64,000 bases of DNA from Sergeia podlipaevii (taxonomy: Eukaryota > Euglenozoa > Kinetoplastea > Trypanosomatida > Trypanosomatidae): positions 1 through 64,000 of the forward strand of contig JASANZ010002242.1 of assembly GCA_030849805.1 (NCBI GenBank). Direction: 5' to 3'. Of the stretch, positions 49,620 to 60,109 are shown piece after piece. How positions within the stretch are numbered: position 1 is the stretch's first letter; every line of letters starts with the position of its first letter. The notes under the pieces were generated by a model. The model saw only the letters and a list, made by a program, of their open reading frames with translations, was not told where the DNA came from and did not search any database. Made by a program: the position numbers and the translations under genes.

Positions 49620-49958
49620 ATGGGCGGCGACTGTTCCAAGGAAGAAAATCAAACCCGCAACGACAAGACCAAGAAGGACATCAAGAACGCGGAGGATGAC
49701 CTACGGAAAAAAGAACAGAACGCCGAGAAGAAGATGAACGCCAAGAAGGACGAGATCAAGAAGGACATAAACGAAAAGAAGGACGAGATCAAGAAGGACA
49801 TAAACGAAAAGAAGGATGAGATGAAGAAGGACATGGGCGCCAAGAAGGATGAGATGAAGAAGGACATGGACGCCAAGAAGGACGAGATGAAGAAGGACAT
49901 CGACGCCAAGAAGGACGAGATGAAGGAAGACATCGACGCCAAGAAGGACCACGAGTAG
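49620..49958 (+). CDS. Predicted dually acylated 11-residue-repeat protein (MGGDC)
   Basis: A 112-residue protein starting MGGDCSK, with predicted Gly2 myristoylation and Cys5 palmitoylation. After a charged 41-residue head it consists of six perfect-length 11-residue units of the form KKDE(I/M)K(K/E)D(I/M)(N/D/G)(E/A), ending KKDHE. Only two positions per unit are hydrophobic, so the helix would carry a narrow hydrophobic stripe in a sea of Lys and Asp/Glu. There is no membrane segment. It shares layout, but little alignable sequence, with the two genes before it. Repetitive hydrophilic bodies on an acylated N-terminus recall HASPB, though HASPB repeats are of a different kind. Confidence 0.9.
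   Translation: MGGDCSKEENQTRNDKTKKDIKNAEDDLRKKEQNAEKKMNAKKDEIKKDINEKKDEIKKDINEKKDEMKKDMGAKKDEMKKDMDAKKDEMKKDIDAKKDEMKEDIDAKKDHE
49743..49940 (+). repeat. Six tandem 33-bp units
   Basis: Units start at 49743, 49776, 49809, 49842, 49875 and 49908, each encoding 11 residues beginning KKDE. The first two are nearly identical at the DNA level and the last four form a second subtype with Met at position 5. Recent unit duplication is likely, and copy number may be polymorphic. Confidence 0.93.
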
Positions 49959-52900
49959 TGGATTATTCCAGGTCAAAGTGAAATGATGATTGTTAAAAAA
50001 AAAACCTAATAAAACGCAAATGTTTGAAGGAGTAACGAGAGGGAGCGGGACAGTGAGCGCTCTTTTAGGATAGGGGATAGAAAGGCACACACACACACAC
50101 GCACACGCACGTGGAGCAAGATTTTTTTCTTAAAATAGGAAGGGTTGATATAGCGCGGTAATTTTTGAATTGAAGCAAATAATAATCATCAGCTATCTTC
50201 TCTTTTTTTTTTTTTTACACAACAGTAACAACTGTTCTTCTATCCTCTATCCCTAGTCAATTTTTTATTGACATTTTTTTCTCTTGCTTCTTTAGTCACA
50301 AACACATTCAGGAAAAAAAATGCAAAAACGGTATTCCTATTATGTTTTTTTTTTTTTTACATCTCATTTTACTTTCTCCTCCTCCCCTCATTTTTTTTTT
50401 TTGTTGGCTTTGATGACACCATTTTTTTTTCTTTTTTACTGGTATCGACATCTTCAAAGCGAACTGCGACACAGTATCGTACTGATCCAGTACATGAAAG
50501 TGTTGCCGTCAACAGGAAGGCTTCGCCAACTTTTTTTTTCACGTTGATGTGACGTTTGTACGTGTGTTTGAATTAAAATGATTCTCTCCTCTATTTTTTT
50601 TTTTTTTTTTACAAAAGAAAGTTATTATCGCAAACCTGTGTTGTGCTCTCTCTCCTTCTACTCTTCACTGATTAAAGCTACACATATAAAATGCCGTTCT
50701 TTGCTGTGAGGAGGGAGTCGCTTCCCTCAAAAAAGAAAAAAAAACGATGCAGAGGGAAGCAAGCGGGAGCGGACGAAAGAAGGAGGGGGAGAAAACATCT
50801 CACCACATCCTCACTCACTGTTTCTATTTCTTTTTTTTTTCTTCTTTTTTTTTTGCCCTTTGTGAGGAGCTCTACGTATATGAGCAGGTGGTTAAGAATA
50901 GAACGTTTGAAGGATAGGATGGCGGTGGGATAGGGTGGAGGACTTGTGGGAGATAGTGGATATATATACACAGCATAATAGCCATACAGATACGTACGCG
51001 ATGTCGTGGTGAGTGAGTTTTTTTTTCTTTTCGTTTCTACAGAAATTGTCATTATATATACATGCCTTTTCTAAAATTTGTTTCATATGCGCATTTGAAT
51101 ACTTGATTTACCCAAAGGGTTGAAAAGAAAAACAACAGAGAAAAAAAGCACAATTTTATTTTCTATTACACCCCGTTTTTTTTTGTTGTTGCTTTGTTGT
51201 TTAGTTGGAAATGACTGTCTTTTTTTTCATTTGTTTATCAAGAAAGGACTGAAAGCATTTCTATAAATATGTTTTCTTGATACTGTTTGTCTTCAACTAG
51301 TCATCAATTTTTTTTTTCTTTTTGTTAGAGTAGCTTTTGGCTAAGAATGGCAGATCGTGTGCGTCTTTGTCATCCTAGCATTACTCCCTCCCTCCATTTA
51401 AAAAGAAAATATACGCTTAGCAAATTTAGAATTTTTTAAAGTAAATATGATGACCAGTATATATTTCTCTCTCTTTTTTTTTTTTTTTTAAGCCAATAAG
51501 CGGCATACAGCTATGGCAAAGATCTATGATGTGTCTGGAAAGAAGGAAAGAAAGAAAACAAATCAATAACGAGGTAGGGAGGAGGGGGAGAAAAAAAAGG
51601 GGAAAGAGTGCTAGCAAGCGATGTGAAATGGAGCTCACAGAGGCCATAGCACAGGTGATTTCTGTCATCTGTGTTGGTGATTGCAATGAGTGTCATTTAT
51701 ATACGCAAATACACATTCGTTGTCGCTTTACCCTTTGGAATTGAAAACTCAAGGACCCATTTCTCTCTCTCTCTCTCTTTAAAAAAAAATTTCTTTTGCA
51801 ATGAGGATGCCTCTGCTACTGGCCCTCTTTTCGTTTTTTTTTCCTGTACTTGCGTCTACAGTTAGCTAGTTCGCAAATTTTTTTTTGTGATTCTACGTAC
51901 GTTTTTTTTATACATATTATTTCTATTTAAATGAGAAAAAAGCCAAAACAAAGGCATCTACAGCATTTGTTGAGAGGTAAATAATGCAGTAGTGCTGATT
52001 TTAAACATACGTTATGACATGGCTTACCACTATTGGGTTACAAACATATATATATTCGTATTTTATATAAGGATAGTGCGTATACAAATCGTATTGTGTG
52101 AGCTTCTTCTTTATATATCTATGTTCTTTTTTTTTTTATGGGGATATAAAAGTAAATAAATATGCACACATATTTTTGCTTTTTTGCAGCTGACTTTGTC
52201 TTTTCTGACTTAGGACTGTATTTCTGTTTGTGCTTCAGAGCTCTTGATTTTCACCGCTGAGCATCTGCATACATTTAAGTCCTCATTATCTTTTTGCTTC
52301 TACTTTAGAATCTGTGTTTTTCTCTTTTTTCTAAACCCCTTTTGCCAGTCTGCTTTTATTTTGTCTCTTTTTTTAGTTCTTAGCAGTTAAGGAGAGCTAC
52401 TCTCTCTTTCTCTCCAACCTTTTTTTTTTTCTTATTCCTTGCCTCTTTTTTGTTGTCCCACTTTCTTCCTTTGCCTTACCACGACGAAAGAGACGGTACG
52501 TATTGGAAGCACAGAAGTAAAATAGAGATAGAGAAGGGGAGAGAGAGAGAATAAAAAGGAGGGAACTATATTAGGTCGAGGTGTATAAACTGGCGGCTTC
52601 ACTTACGTTTGAAGCACTGCTTTTTTTTTTCTGCCCCTCCCTTTTTTTTTTTTGGCAAGCAGAAATACTGAAGGGCATTAAGTGTCTCTTCGTCCTTTTT
52701 CTTTTCTAAATATACATTTTTTTTACCCCTTAGAAAAAAAAAAAGAAACCTCTTCGACGGCAAGGGCTGACGAATTGTGAAAAGAAAGCAAATTTTAAAG
52801 GTTGAACTTAGGAGAAGGAGCAAGAAGAAAGAGAACACACATTATTTTTCTCTCTCTCTCCCCCCTTTCTTTTCCACAGTTCTTTCTATATATAGATATA

Positions 52901-53169
52901 GATATATATAGATATATATATTTCTTTCTTTTGAATAGTAAGTTATTATCGGATATATTCTGGGTTCTCTACCACTCCCAAAACCCAGCACCTACACAAA
53001 TTATCAAAGCGACGTGCCGTCTTTGTTTAAGGAGAGTAGCATTGGTGGACTTTCTGCTCTTCTCTAATTTATCATCTTTTTTTTTTTTTTTTCTACAGAG
53101 AGGTGATATATCGAAGGATCAGCAACAAAATACACGCACACACACACACACACACACAAGCAAGGGAAG
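49959..53169. other. 3.2-kb stretch without a recognisable gene
   Basis: I see no protein with family resemblance or coding bias on either strand. The stretch is dominated by T-tracts, A-tracts, CA repeats (50089-50110) and TA runs. The last part has a good T-tract (53077-53092) with AG 53097-53098 as acceptor for the next gene, and an AC repeat (53136-53158) inside its 5' UTR. Small RNA genes cannot be excluded by eye. Confidence 0.5.
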
Positions 53170-56100
53170 ATGAGCACCAATCAGGGAAGTGCGAATGCCT
53201 CCACAAGTGCTAGTGAAAAGGCCTGGCGTGCACTTTCACTGCATTCTACATTGGCTACCACACTGGACGCCACCGCCGTGCGCCAGCCCCCCACGGCACT
53301 CCTGACCCGCGTGCTAACACGAACGTGCATGGACTATGCGGATGTGCTGGTAGACGCTCGGTGCGCCACAGGAAGTGAGACTCAAGGTACCGCAGCTGCT
53401 ATCTGGCTCCACAGCAATGCATCCATGAGCAATCATCACACCAGCGGCGGCGGTGCAGGGGATGCTGGTACTCAGACAGCAGCAAGTACTGCTGGCACTT
53501 CTGCCTCTACCATTGGAGCGGCAGTCATTTCCGCTGCTGACGAGCCTCCGCCGTTGTACATGACCCCTGCAGCTCGACAAGAAAGACGTGCCTTGATGGC
53601 TCTATACGCGGTACAGTGTCTTCTTGTGGCGGGCGATACAATCCCTGCGCTGCAGCGGTCCCATGAGGTGGCGCTTGCGATTGCGAGCGAAGAGCCCGGA
53701 GCGTGTGAGGAGCTTGAGGCGGCATTCAAGCTCATTGCGGGGTTGTGCGGCGTGGATGTCATTGTAGTTTCAGTCGGTATGCAGCCAGGGGCTGCAGTGA
53801 CCAAGCGGTACGCGGAGCAGCAGCTCAGCGCCACCAATGCTGTGGATGATCTAGATGGAAAAGGAAAGAAGCCCTCTAGCACTAATACCACTGCTACCGC
53901 TGCTGCTGCTGCTGCTGCTACAGGGTGGGGTGCCCTCAAGCGCAAGACTGTGTTCATCACCACTTACCAAGGATTACGCAGTTGGGATCGAAGACTGTTT
54001 CTTACCTCCCCACTTTCTGCTTCCTCTTCTTCTGTTGCCGCTGCTACTAGCGGGACGGACAACAACAACAACAAAAGCGAGACCAAGTCGCCTCCCACAC
54101 TGCGGAATGCAACCATCGAAGGGTCTGCTTCAGAGGACGCATCTTCCACCCCGACGGCCACTGCGAGCGCGACGACGAGTGCTGCTCCGTCCACTGAAGC
54201 CGCCGCCGCCAAAACTGGGGTTATCCCTCACGTCGCTGTAGTGGTAGCAGAGGACGTGGGCGAGGTGAAGCCATCCGATGAACAGGAGTGGGATAGCATT
54301 ATTGCCGATGTGCTCTTCACTGTGGAGCGGGTGCACAGTTCATACCCCTCTGCCATGCATCGCACCCCGCACCTGATGTGGCTCTGCCTCGGGCCTCTCG
54401 CGGCCTTATCACCTCGTATTCGCACTCGCTTGGACCGACGCTCACGCCGCTTTTACCCACTTCTGCCGAGTAACTACCTTCCCGCCGCGACTGCTTCTCT
54501 GGCGCGCACCGGGCCCGGCACATCTGCTCCACTGGACAGCACCCGCATGGTATACCTACTCTATCGGGACGAGAAGGACAAGGAGGAGCAGCTGCGGGCG
54601 GTGCTAAGCACCACGCAGGCCTTTGAACGTGTGCTTGTCATGACGCACAGTAAAGACATTCGCCACGTGTATGCGGTGATACAGGGCTGGGGGATATACA
54701 ACAGCAAAGAAAACATGTTTTTTTCACAGCGGTCGGACTCCGCGGAAAAGCAGACCTCGCTCATCTACAACAGCTGCTCTAAGAAGCCATTGTCGCAACC
54801 GCCGCAGCAGCAGGGCCGGAAGGGAGACAGCAGCAGCAGCGAGGGCAGTGGTAACGAAAGCAACGAGCGCCGCCAAGTACTGGTGGTTGGTTGGGATGCT
54901 TTCACTGCGATGGATGTGATGGACGTTGACCTCATTGTTCAGTACCACCCCCCGCAGAAGTCCCTGACGGAGCGCGAGTGGAGTGACTTCATTCAAGTGC
55001 TCCACACTACCGCAGACGCGGAAGTGGAGATAGAGGCTTCTCTCCGAGGCAATCCCAACAACACGACAAACAACATTAACTTGAAGCTTAGCCAACTGCG
55101 TCGTGGCTTGAGCATTGCTGGGCGTCGCTACGTGGCCAACGGTGGAGGCCATCACAGCGGCACTGGCGCGCTTCGACGTCCGACAGTGATCACTATGATG
55201 GGCGCTCTTGACTACGCACTCACCGCGTACTTCATGCAGCAGTATCTGTACAGCGGCTCTACAGGCTCGCCTTCCCGACTTGCACTGACGGCCTCGCTCG
55301 CCGCCGTCACGCAGGCCACCTCGTCCAACGCAGATATGCCTGTTGTGCCCTCTAGCAACCCTTCTATGGCTCCCATTCTGGACATTGCCGCCTCACACCC
55401 GTTGTTTGATGTACTCGTCACGGGCTCAGAGGAGCCTCTTGCGCTACCCCTCGCCACCTCTCCCACGTCATTCTTGAAGGCTGGCGCTGTCTCATCGACG
55501 GCGAAGCCAGACGCTACGACAAAGGACCCCGCCATCGTTGCGGTCGTGGCAGACCGGCACGTGCCATCGACGGCCCTGTGTGGACTCTCTCACCCAATTA
55601 GCATTAAGGAAGTACTCAAGGCGAAGCTGCGCAAGGAGCAGCGTGCGCAGCTGCAGAGCGGCTTTGGCAGCGGGAACAAATCTAATGCGCTCGGCTCGCA
55701 AGGCTTTTTGATTTCGTGCGTAGCAGGCAGTAAGCACTTGTCGGGTGGCAACACGAGCGGAGAGAAGGGGAGCTCGTCAGCATCCGCGGGGGTCAACGCA
55801 CGCACATCAATGAGCGCGCCACCGGCCTCGAGCACGACATCCACTGCAGGGAATAGAATAAGCAGCAATAACAATAGCAGTGCCAATACTAGAGGTGGTG
55901 GCAGTGGTGGTAGCGGTGGTGGTAGCGGTGGTGGTAGCGGTGGTGGTAGCGGTGGTGGTAGCGGTGGCGGACAAGCCAGCAAGAATGCTGGGGGCAAGAA
56001 GAACTCTGGTGGCAATCACGGCGGCGGCAGCAGCGTCAACAACAACAACAACAGCTCGAATGCCAAGGGAGGAGTCGGTTGTGGCAGCGGTAACGCACCG

Positions 56101-56385
56101 AGCTCCTCGCCCGCGCCGAGCAGCGGGTCCGGCAACAACGCTCGTAGTAGCCCATCCTCTCAGCAACATAGTAGCAAGCAGGGTGGTAATGCGACAAGTT
56201 TGGGCGATGCGGGTGGCGGCTCTGGGAAGCATCAAGGCGGTGGCAAGCAGCGCCATCGTGGTGGCAATAGTGGCAATAATAACAACAATAGTAGTAGTAG
56301 CGGAGGCGGTGGCAGGAAAGGAGGAGGCAGTGGGGGTGGAAATGCAAGTGGCGGGGGCACTGTAAAGGGCCAAGCGTCGAAGTAG
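53170..56385 (+). CDS. Degenerate DEAD-box helicase-like protein with Gly/Ser/Asn tail
   Basis: A 1,071-residue protein. The middle shows the layout of two RecA-like lobes of a DEAD-box helicase, but with motifs worn away. VFITTYQGLRSW stands where TPGR (motif Ib) would be, and VVVAEDVGE (358-365) stands where DEAD would be. MVYLLYRDEKDKEEQLRAVL begins lobe 2 at about 460, and VLVMTHSKDIRHVYAVIQGWGI matches the motif IV region. QVLVVGWDAFTAMDVMDVDLIVQYHPP (about 569-595) matches motif V. No Walker A (AxxGxGKT) or HRIGR motif is visible, so ATPase activity is doubtful. Ser/Thr/Ala inserts interrupt lobe 1, and the last 220 residues are Gly/Ser/Asn-rich with (GGGS)n. A role as an RNA-binding pseudohelicase or scaffold is inferred. 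Confidence 0.75.
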   Translation: MSTNQGSANASTSASEKAWRALSLHSTLATTLDATAVRQPPTALLTRVLTRTCMDYADVLVDARCATGSETQGTAAAIWLHSNASMSNHHTSGGGAGDAGTQTAASTAGTSASTIGAAVISAADEPPPLYMTPAARQERRALMALYAVQCLLVAGDTIPALQRSHEVALAIASEEPGACEELEAAFKLIAGLCGVDVIVVSVGMQPGAAVTKRYAEQQLSATNAVDDLDGKGKKPSSTNTTATAAAAAAATGWGALKRKTVFITTYQGLRSWDRRLFLTSPLSASSSSVAAATSGTDNNNNKSETKSPPTLRNATIEGSASEDASSTPTATASATTSAAPSTEAAAAKTGVIPHVAVVVAEDVGEVKPSDEQEWDSIIADVLFTVERVHSSYPSAMHRTPHLMWLCLGPLAALSPRIRTRLDRRSRRFYPLLPSNYLPAATASLARTGPGTSAPLDSTRMVYLLYRDEKDKEEQLRAVLSTTQAFERVLVMTHSKDIRHVYAVIQGWGIYNSKENMFFSQRSDSAEKQTSLIYNSCSKKPLSQPPQQQGRKGDSSSSEGSGNESNERRQVLVVGWDAFTAMDVMDVDLIVQYHPPQKSLTEREWSDFIQVLHTTADAEVEIEASLRGNPNNTTNNINLKLSQLRRGLSIAGRRYVANGGGHHSGTGALRRPTVITMMGALDYALTAYFMQQYLYSGSTGSPSRLALTASLAAVTQATSSNADMPVVPSSNPSMAPILDIAASHPLFDVLVTGSEEPLALPLATSPTSFLKAGAVSSTAKPDATTKDPAIVAVVADRHVPSTALCGLSHPISIKEVLKAKLRKEQRAQLQSGFGSGNKSNALGSQGFLISCVAGSKHLSGGNTSGEKGSSSASAGVNARTSMSAPPASSTTSTAGNRISSNNNSSANTRGGGSGGSGGGSGGGSGGGSGGGSGGGQASKNAGGKKNSGGNHGGGSSVNNNNNSSNAKGGVGCGSGNAPSSSPAPSSGSGNNARSSPSSQQHSSKQGGNATSLGDAGGGSGKHQGGGKQRHRGGNSGNNNNNSSSSGGGGRKGGGSGGGNASGGGTVKGQASK
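55893..55972 (+). repeat. GGT/AGC-rich tandem repeat encoding (GGGS)n
   Basis: Short units of ggtggtggtagc, starting after the codons for Asn-Thr-Arg, encode a Gly-Gly-Gly-Ser linker. The sequence is nearly uniform, so it is prone to slippage and to assembly error. Confidence 0.85.
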
Positions 56386-57437
56386 ACGCAAGTTGTGATG
56401 AAATGGAGAACAACAGCAACAACAACAAAGAAAAAGAAAACAGTGGTGATCAANAAGAAAAAAAAAGCAACCACAGTTGATAGGACCCAAGCAGAAAGGA
56501 GGAAAAGTGAGAATAAAAGGTAAAGCAAAAGAAGTGGAAATGGTGATGAGTTTAGGAAGAAAGACCGTTATAACTATTCTTTCATTAAATTTGTATATAT
56601 TTTTTTTTTTAGAAGAGGATATCTATGTGTATATGTGAGACAGCAATATATATATATACAGGAAGAGTGCTGGCTACTATTTTTTTTCTCCTCTTCGAGA
56701 ATTGTATTTATATATTTTGAAGCAGGGAAGATCACAGAGATATACTTGTTAGAAAGCGAAATAGCGGGAACGGTGTGAATTTTTGTTTTTTTTTTGAGTT
56801 CATTTGAATACATATATATCTCAAAAAGCAGCAAAAAAATATTTTCTTCGAACTCTTGAGGCATTTTGATACGTAAAAAGAAAGGATACATATATATTCA
56901 ATATGTATGCTGAGAACTACTAACGTGGATTATGTTTATCCTCACAGTCTTCAGCTATTAGTTGCCCTCTCTTTTTTTTCTCTTAGCACCACTTTTTCTG
57001 TCTATTCAATACATATATACATCTACATATACATACACACATTTTTTTTTATCTGTCATATAAATACCATTAATCATCGGCGTTTGATATGCATACATCT
57101 CTTTTTCTCTCTCTCCCAAACCATTTTTTATTTTGGTAAGCTTGCCTTTTTCGCTTTCTACAGACTTTATCGACTACTACCCCTACGATACGCGCGAACA
57201 TAATTATATTTATTTGTATTATTATTGTTCAAACATATTTTGTCATATATATATACGTATATATACATACCTTAGGAAGGGGGAATATACATATATAATA
57301 TTCGCAGTTAGCGTGAGTGAAAAGGAGAGAGCACAACAGCGACAAATACAGTCCTTTTCTTTTTTTGCATCTTCTTCTCTTGTTAAAAAAAAAAGGGGAA
57401 TACCTCTATCTTACTCCCCCCTCAAAAACACATTGCA
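56386..57437. other. Intergenic spacer with one ambiguous base
   Basis: No gene seen. A single N stands at 56454. TA-rich runs lie near 56646-56659, 57015-57040 and 57246-57268. T/C tract 57356-57382 followed by AG 57394-57395 is a possible acceptor. Confidence 0.5.
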
Positions 57438-58142
57438 ATGACTTCAAGCACTGCGCGTGCCGCTGACAATCACGGCACTCTTGTCGTTAAGATCAAGCGT
57501 GCGCTGGATACATATGAATCCGCAAGCAAGAAGTACCTCTCCGCGGTCAAGGACCTGGAAACCTCCATGGAGGGTATCGCCATTGCCTTCAGGGAGCTAG
57601 CTCAGGGCGAGCGCACAGACGTCGCTCGACAGCTCTCCGATCGCTTCTGCACTGCTCTTGACACGCACAAGAATGCCAAAGGGAATGAGAAGAGCCAGTC
57701 TAATCCTTCGTCCTCGTCCGTCGTACCACCTGAGCAGTATTACTTCTCTACGTACATGAGCGAGTTGTCGTCGCAGATGACGGCGGCAATGGCGGAGCTG
57801 AAGGCGGATTTAAAGAAAACGGACAGCAGTCGTGAGAAACGCGACAAGTCCATCAAGAGTTATCAGAAGTACCACAAGAAGGTAGATGAGAAGGAGTCCA
57901 AACTTGCCAAGAAGAACCGTGGCGTTGCTGAAGATCCGTCTTATGCCAAGCTGATCAAGGAGCGAGACGTGAAGAAGGCGGAGTCAGAGGCGGATGAGAA
58001 GGCGTTTGAAGATGCATATGAGAAGTTGCTACAGAAGCGAACGGCGACGCTCATCAAGGTGTTGAACGCGCTGGGCTCCTCTTCCTCTAAGTATTACACG
58101 GGGATTGCATCTATTATGTACCAGGGTGTTCCAACTAAATAG
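57438..58142 (+). CDS. BAR-domain-like protein
   Basis: A 234-residue, almost wholly helical protein. The pattern LDTYESASKKYLSAVKDLETSMEGIAIAFRELA...ERTDVARQLSDRF in the first third fits BAR helix 1. KADLKKTDSSREKRDKSIKSYQKYHKKVDEKESKLAKK and KAESEADEKAFEDAYEKLLQKRTATLIKVLNALGSSSSKYY fit helices 2 and 3. BAR domains are banana-shaped dimers that bind and curve membranes, with the positively charged Lys-rich helix 2 facing lipid. There is no SH3 or other added domain and no membrane segment. The next gene also encodes a BAR-like domain, so the pair could be an old tandem duplication or act together in membrane shaping. Confidence 0.8.
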   Translation: MTSSTARAADNHGTLVVKIKRALDTYESASKKYLSAVKDLETSMEGIAIAFRELAQGERTDVARQLSDRFCTALDTHKNAKGNEKSQSNPSSSSVVPPEQYYFSTYMSELSSQMTAAMAELKADLKKTDSSREKRDKSIKSYQKYHKKVDEKESKLAKKNRGVAEDPSYAKLIKERDVKKAESEADEKAFEDAYEKLLQKRTATLIKVLNALGSSSSKYYTGIASIMYQGVPTK

Positions 58143-60109
58143 TTAACGTACTCATTTCTTTTTATTATTATTCTTGTGTACGCATTAGGGTAAAACAGTG
58201 TATATGCTTGTGTGAGATGAGAGTTGACAAAAGGAAAGATGGAGAAAAAAATATGCGAGAGGGAGAGAGAAGTGAGTTATTGGGCATTTTTTTTTTTTTT
58301 TTGTAGAGATACGTTACGTACGCAGGCGCAGAGGGAAGAAGCAGAGGGGGGTTATAGAGAGGAAGACAGGGCAGGAAGGAAAGGAAGGACGAGGAAGGGA
58401 ACAGTTTGCTTTTCTATTTTTTTTTTAATTTTTTTTTTTTACATTGGTTTTTGGTGCGCTCTGAGCGTGCGTGTGCTGCTTACTGGCATGATTTAGGTAG
58501 TAAACTCTCTATTTCTTTCTCTCTCTCCACCCCTTTTTTCTTCACTACACACGCAAACATATACATATATATGTATATATGCTGCTTTTCTATCATTTCA
58601 ATGATCGTGCAGAAACTGCCAGCTCATGTTGTTTTATTATTATTATTATTATTATTTATATTTGTATTGACTTTGTTCATTTTTTTCTATCTATTTTTTA
58701 TAAAGAGTGCGAGTGCACAAAGGAACATTTTGAACAACACAAAAAAAAGCAAAGACAACAGTAGGGACTGATGCTCACTTGATATATATTTTGATAAGCA
58801 CACTAGCGATTTTCATATATATGTCGAGAGTGGAAGTCAAGCAGCTGCACCGGTAAAGAAAAAAACATACATACGTCAAATGCAAAACAGTCACGGATGT
58901 GCGCATGGAAAAGGACGAAAATAAAGATCAAAAACTCGGCAGCTTTTCCCCTCCTTCTTTCTCTTTTCCTTTATTACTTGTGGACAGATGGGTCCCTGTT
59001 ATTGATTATGATACTTTTTTTTGTTTTCTTGTATTGATGTTATTCCTGATGGTTTATCACTCGTTTTTCCTTTTATCATTTCTTTATTTTTTATTCTTTG
59101 GATGGTTTATCATGAGAACAAACTGTGCTTTTTTTTGTTTTGTCTTTCCTCCTGCTTTTTTTTCTGCGTGCACGTACGTGCTTGGGCGTATTGATACGAA
59201 ACAAACTGTATTCTCTGTTGTGTTTGAGTATGACTGAAAGAGTTTAGAAATTGCATTCCCTATTTCTGTAAGAAGCACCACCTTTAAACCAACAAAAAAT
59301 AACTATAGGAGGCTCATACACACACATATATATATGTATATTTATTTTCAAGAACATAGGTAGTTCCTACTATCTGCGCATTCCAGGCAAACTTTGTGTT
59401 AATCAACTGTGCTTCTCATCGTCAAGAGATGAGTTGTGCGTTGTACACAGTTGACTGAACTTTGTGACTTTAACCCCCCCTTTTTTTTTCTTTCTTTTCT
59501 TTCTCATCTCTTTTAGTCATTGTACTTTAAGACGATCCGGCTTTAGATTCTCAGTATTATTATTATTATTATTGTTATTACTATTTCAAATTTTTTTTTG
59601 TTTTTTTGCGAGCAATCATAGCAGATCGATTACACATAATCAACGTTAGCACATCTATTTAGCTTTTTTGAAAGCTTATTTTTTATTTTTTTTTATTGTA
59701 CTTTGATTGCAAATCAAAAGAATTATCTTTGCAATTTACTTTTTGTTTTTTTTTTCTTTCTAGTAATTGCCTCCCTTTTATTATTAATATTTTTATAGTA
59801 TTATTACTTTACGAGAGAGAGAGAGAGAGAGAGAGAGAAAAGCAGAAAAGTCACGTTGCAGCACTGTTGCAGCTGACTAGATATATAAGCACCCACCTAC
59901 GGACAGTCGGTTCTTTTTTTTTTCTTCCGTTCTTTAATTACTTTTTTTTTTTCCCTTTGCGGACTTGAGATTGCTTTATTATTATTATTATTATTGTACT
60001 GTATTGAAATAGATTTTATCTATTGTACTTCCAGCTTATTGTACTCGCAGTCATTACGACTTGCAAAGCATACAAACACACAAAAAATCAAACTAACGAA
60101 AAGGAAACA
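58143..60109. other. 2-kb spacer between the BAR-like genes
   Basis: No gene seen. It has TTA trinucleotide repeats at about 58633-58656, 59556-59570 and 59977-59995, a GA microsatellite at 59813-59838 and many T-tracts. AGs at 60033-60034 and 60049-60050 after pyrimidine-rich sequence are possible acceptors. Confidence 0.5.

Noticed and set aside
49743..49940. CRISPR-like regular repeats
   Set aside because: The 33-bp units are directly adjacent, in frame and coding, with no spacers, in a eukaryotic setting.
53170..56385. Active DEAD-box RNA helicase
   Set aside because: No Walker A, DEAD or arginine-finger motif is visible, so only a degenerate fold is claimed.
55590..56528. Antisense ORFs rich in Pro, Leu or Thr over the Gly/Ser tail region
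   Set aside because: Shadows of the (GGGS)n-encoding repeat; one also crosses the N at 56454.
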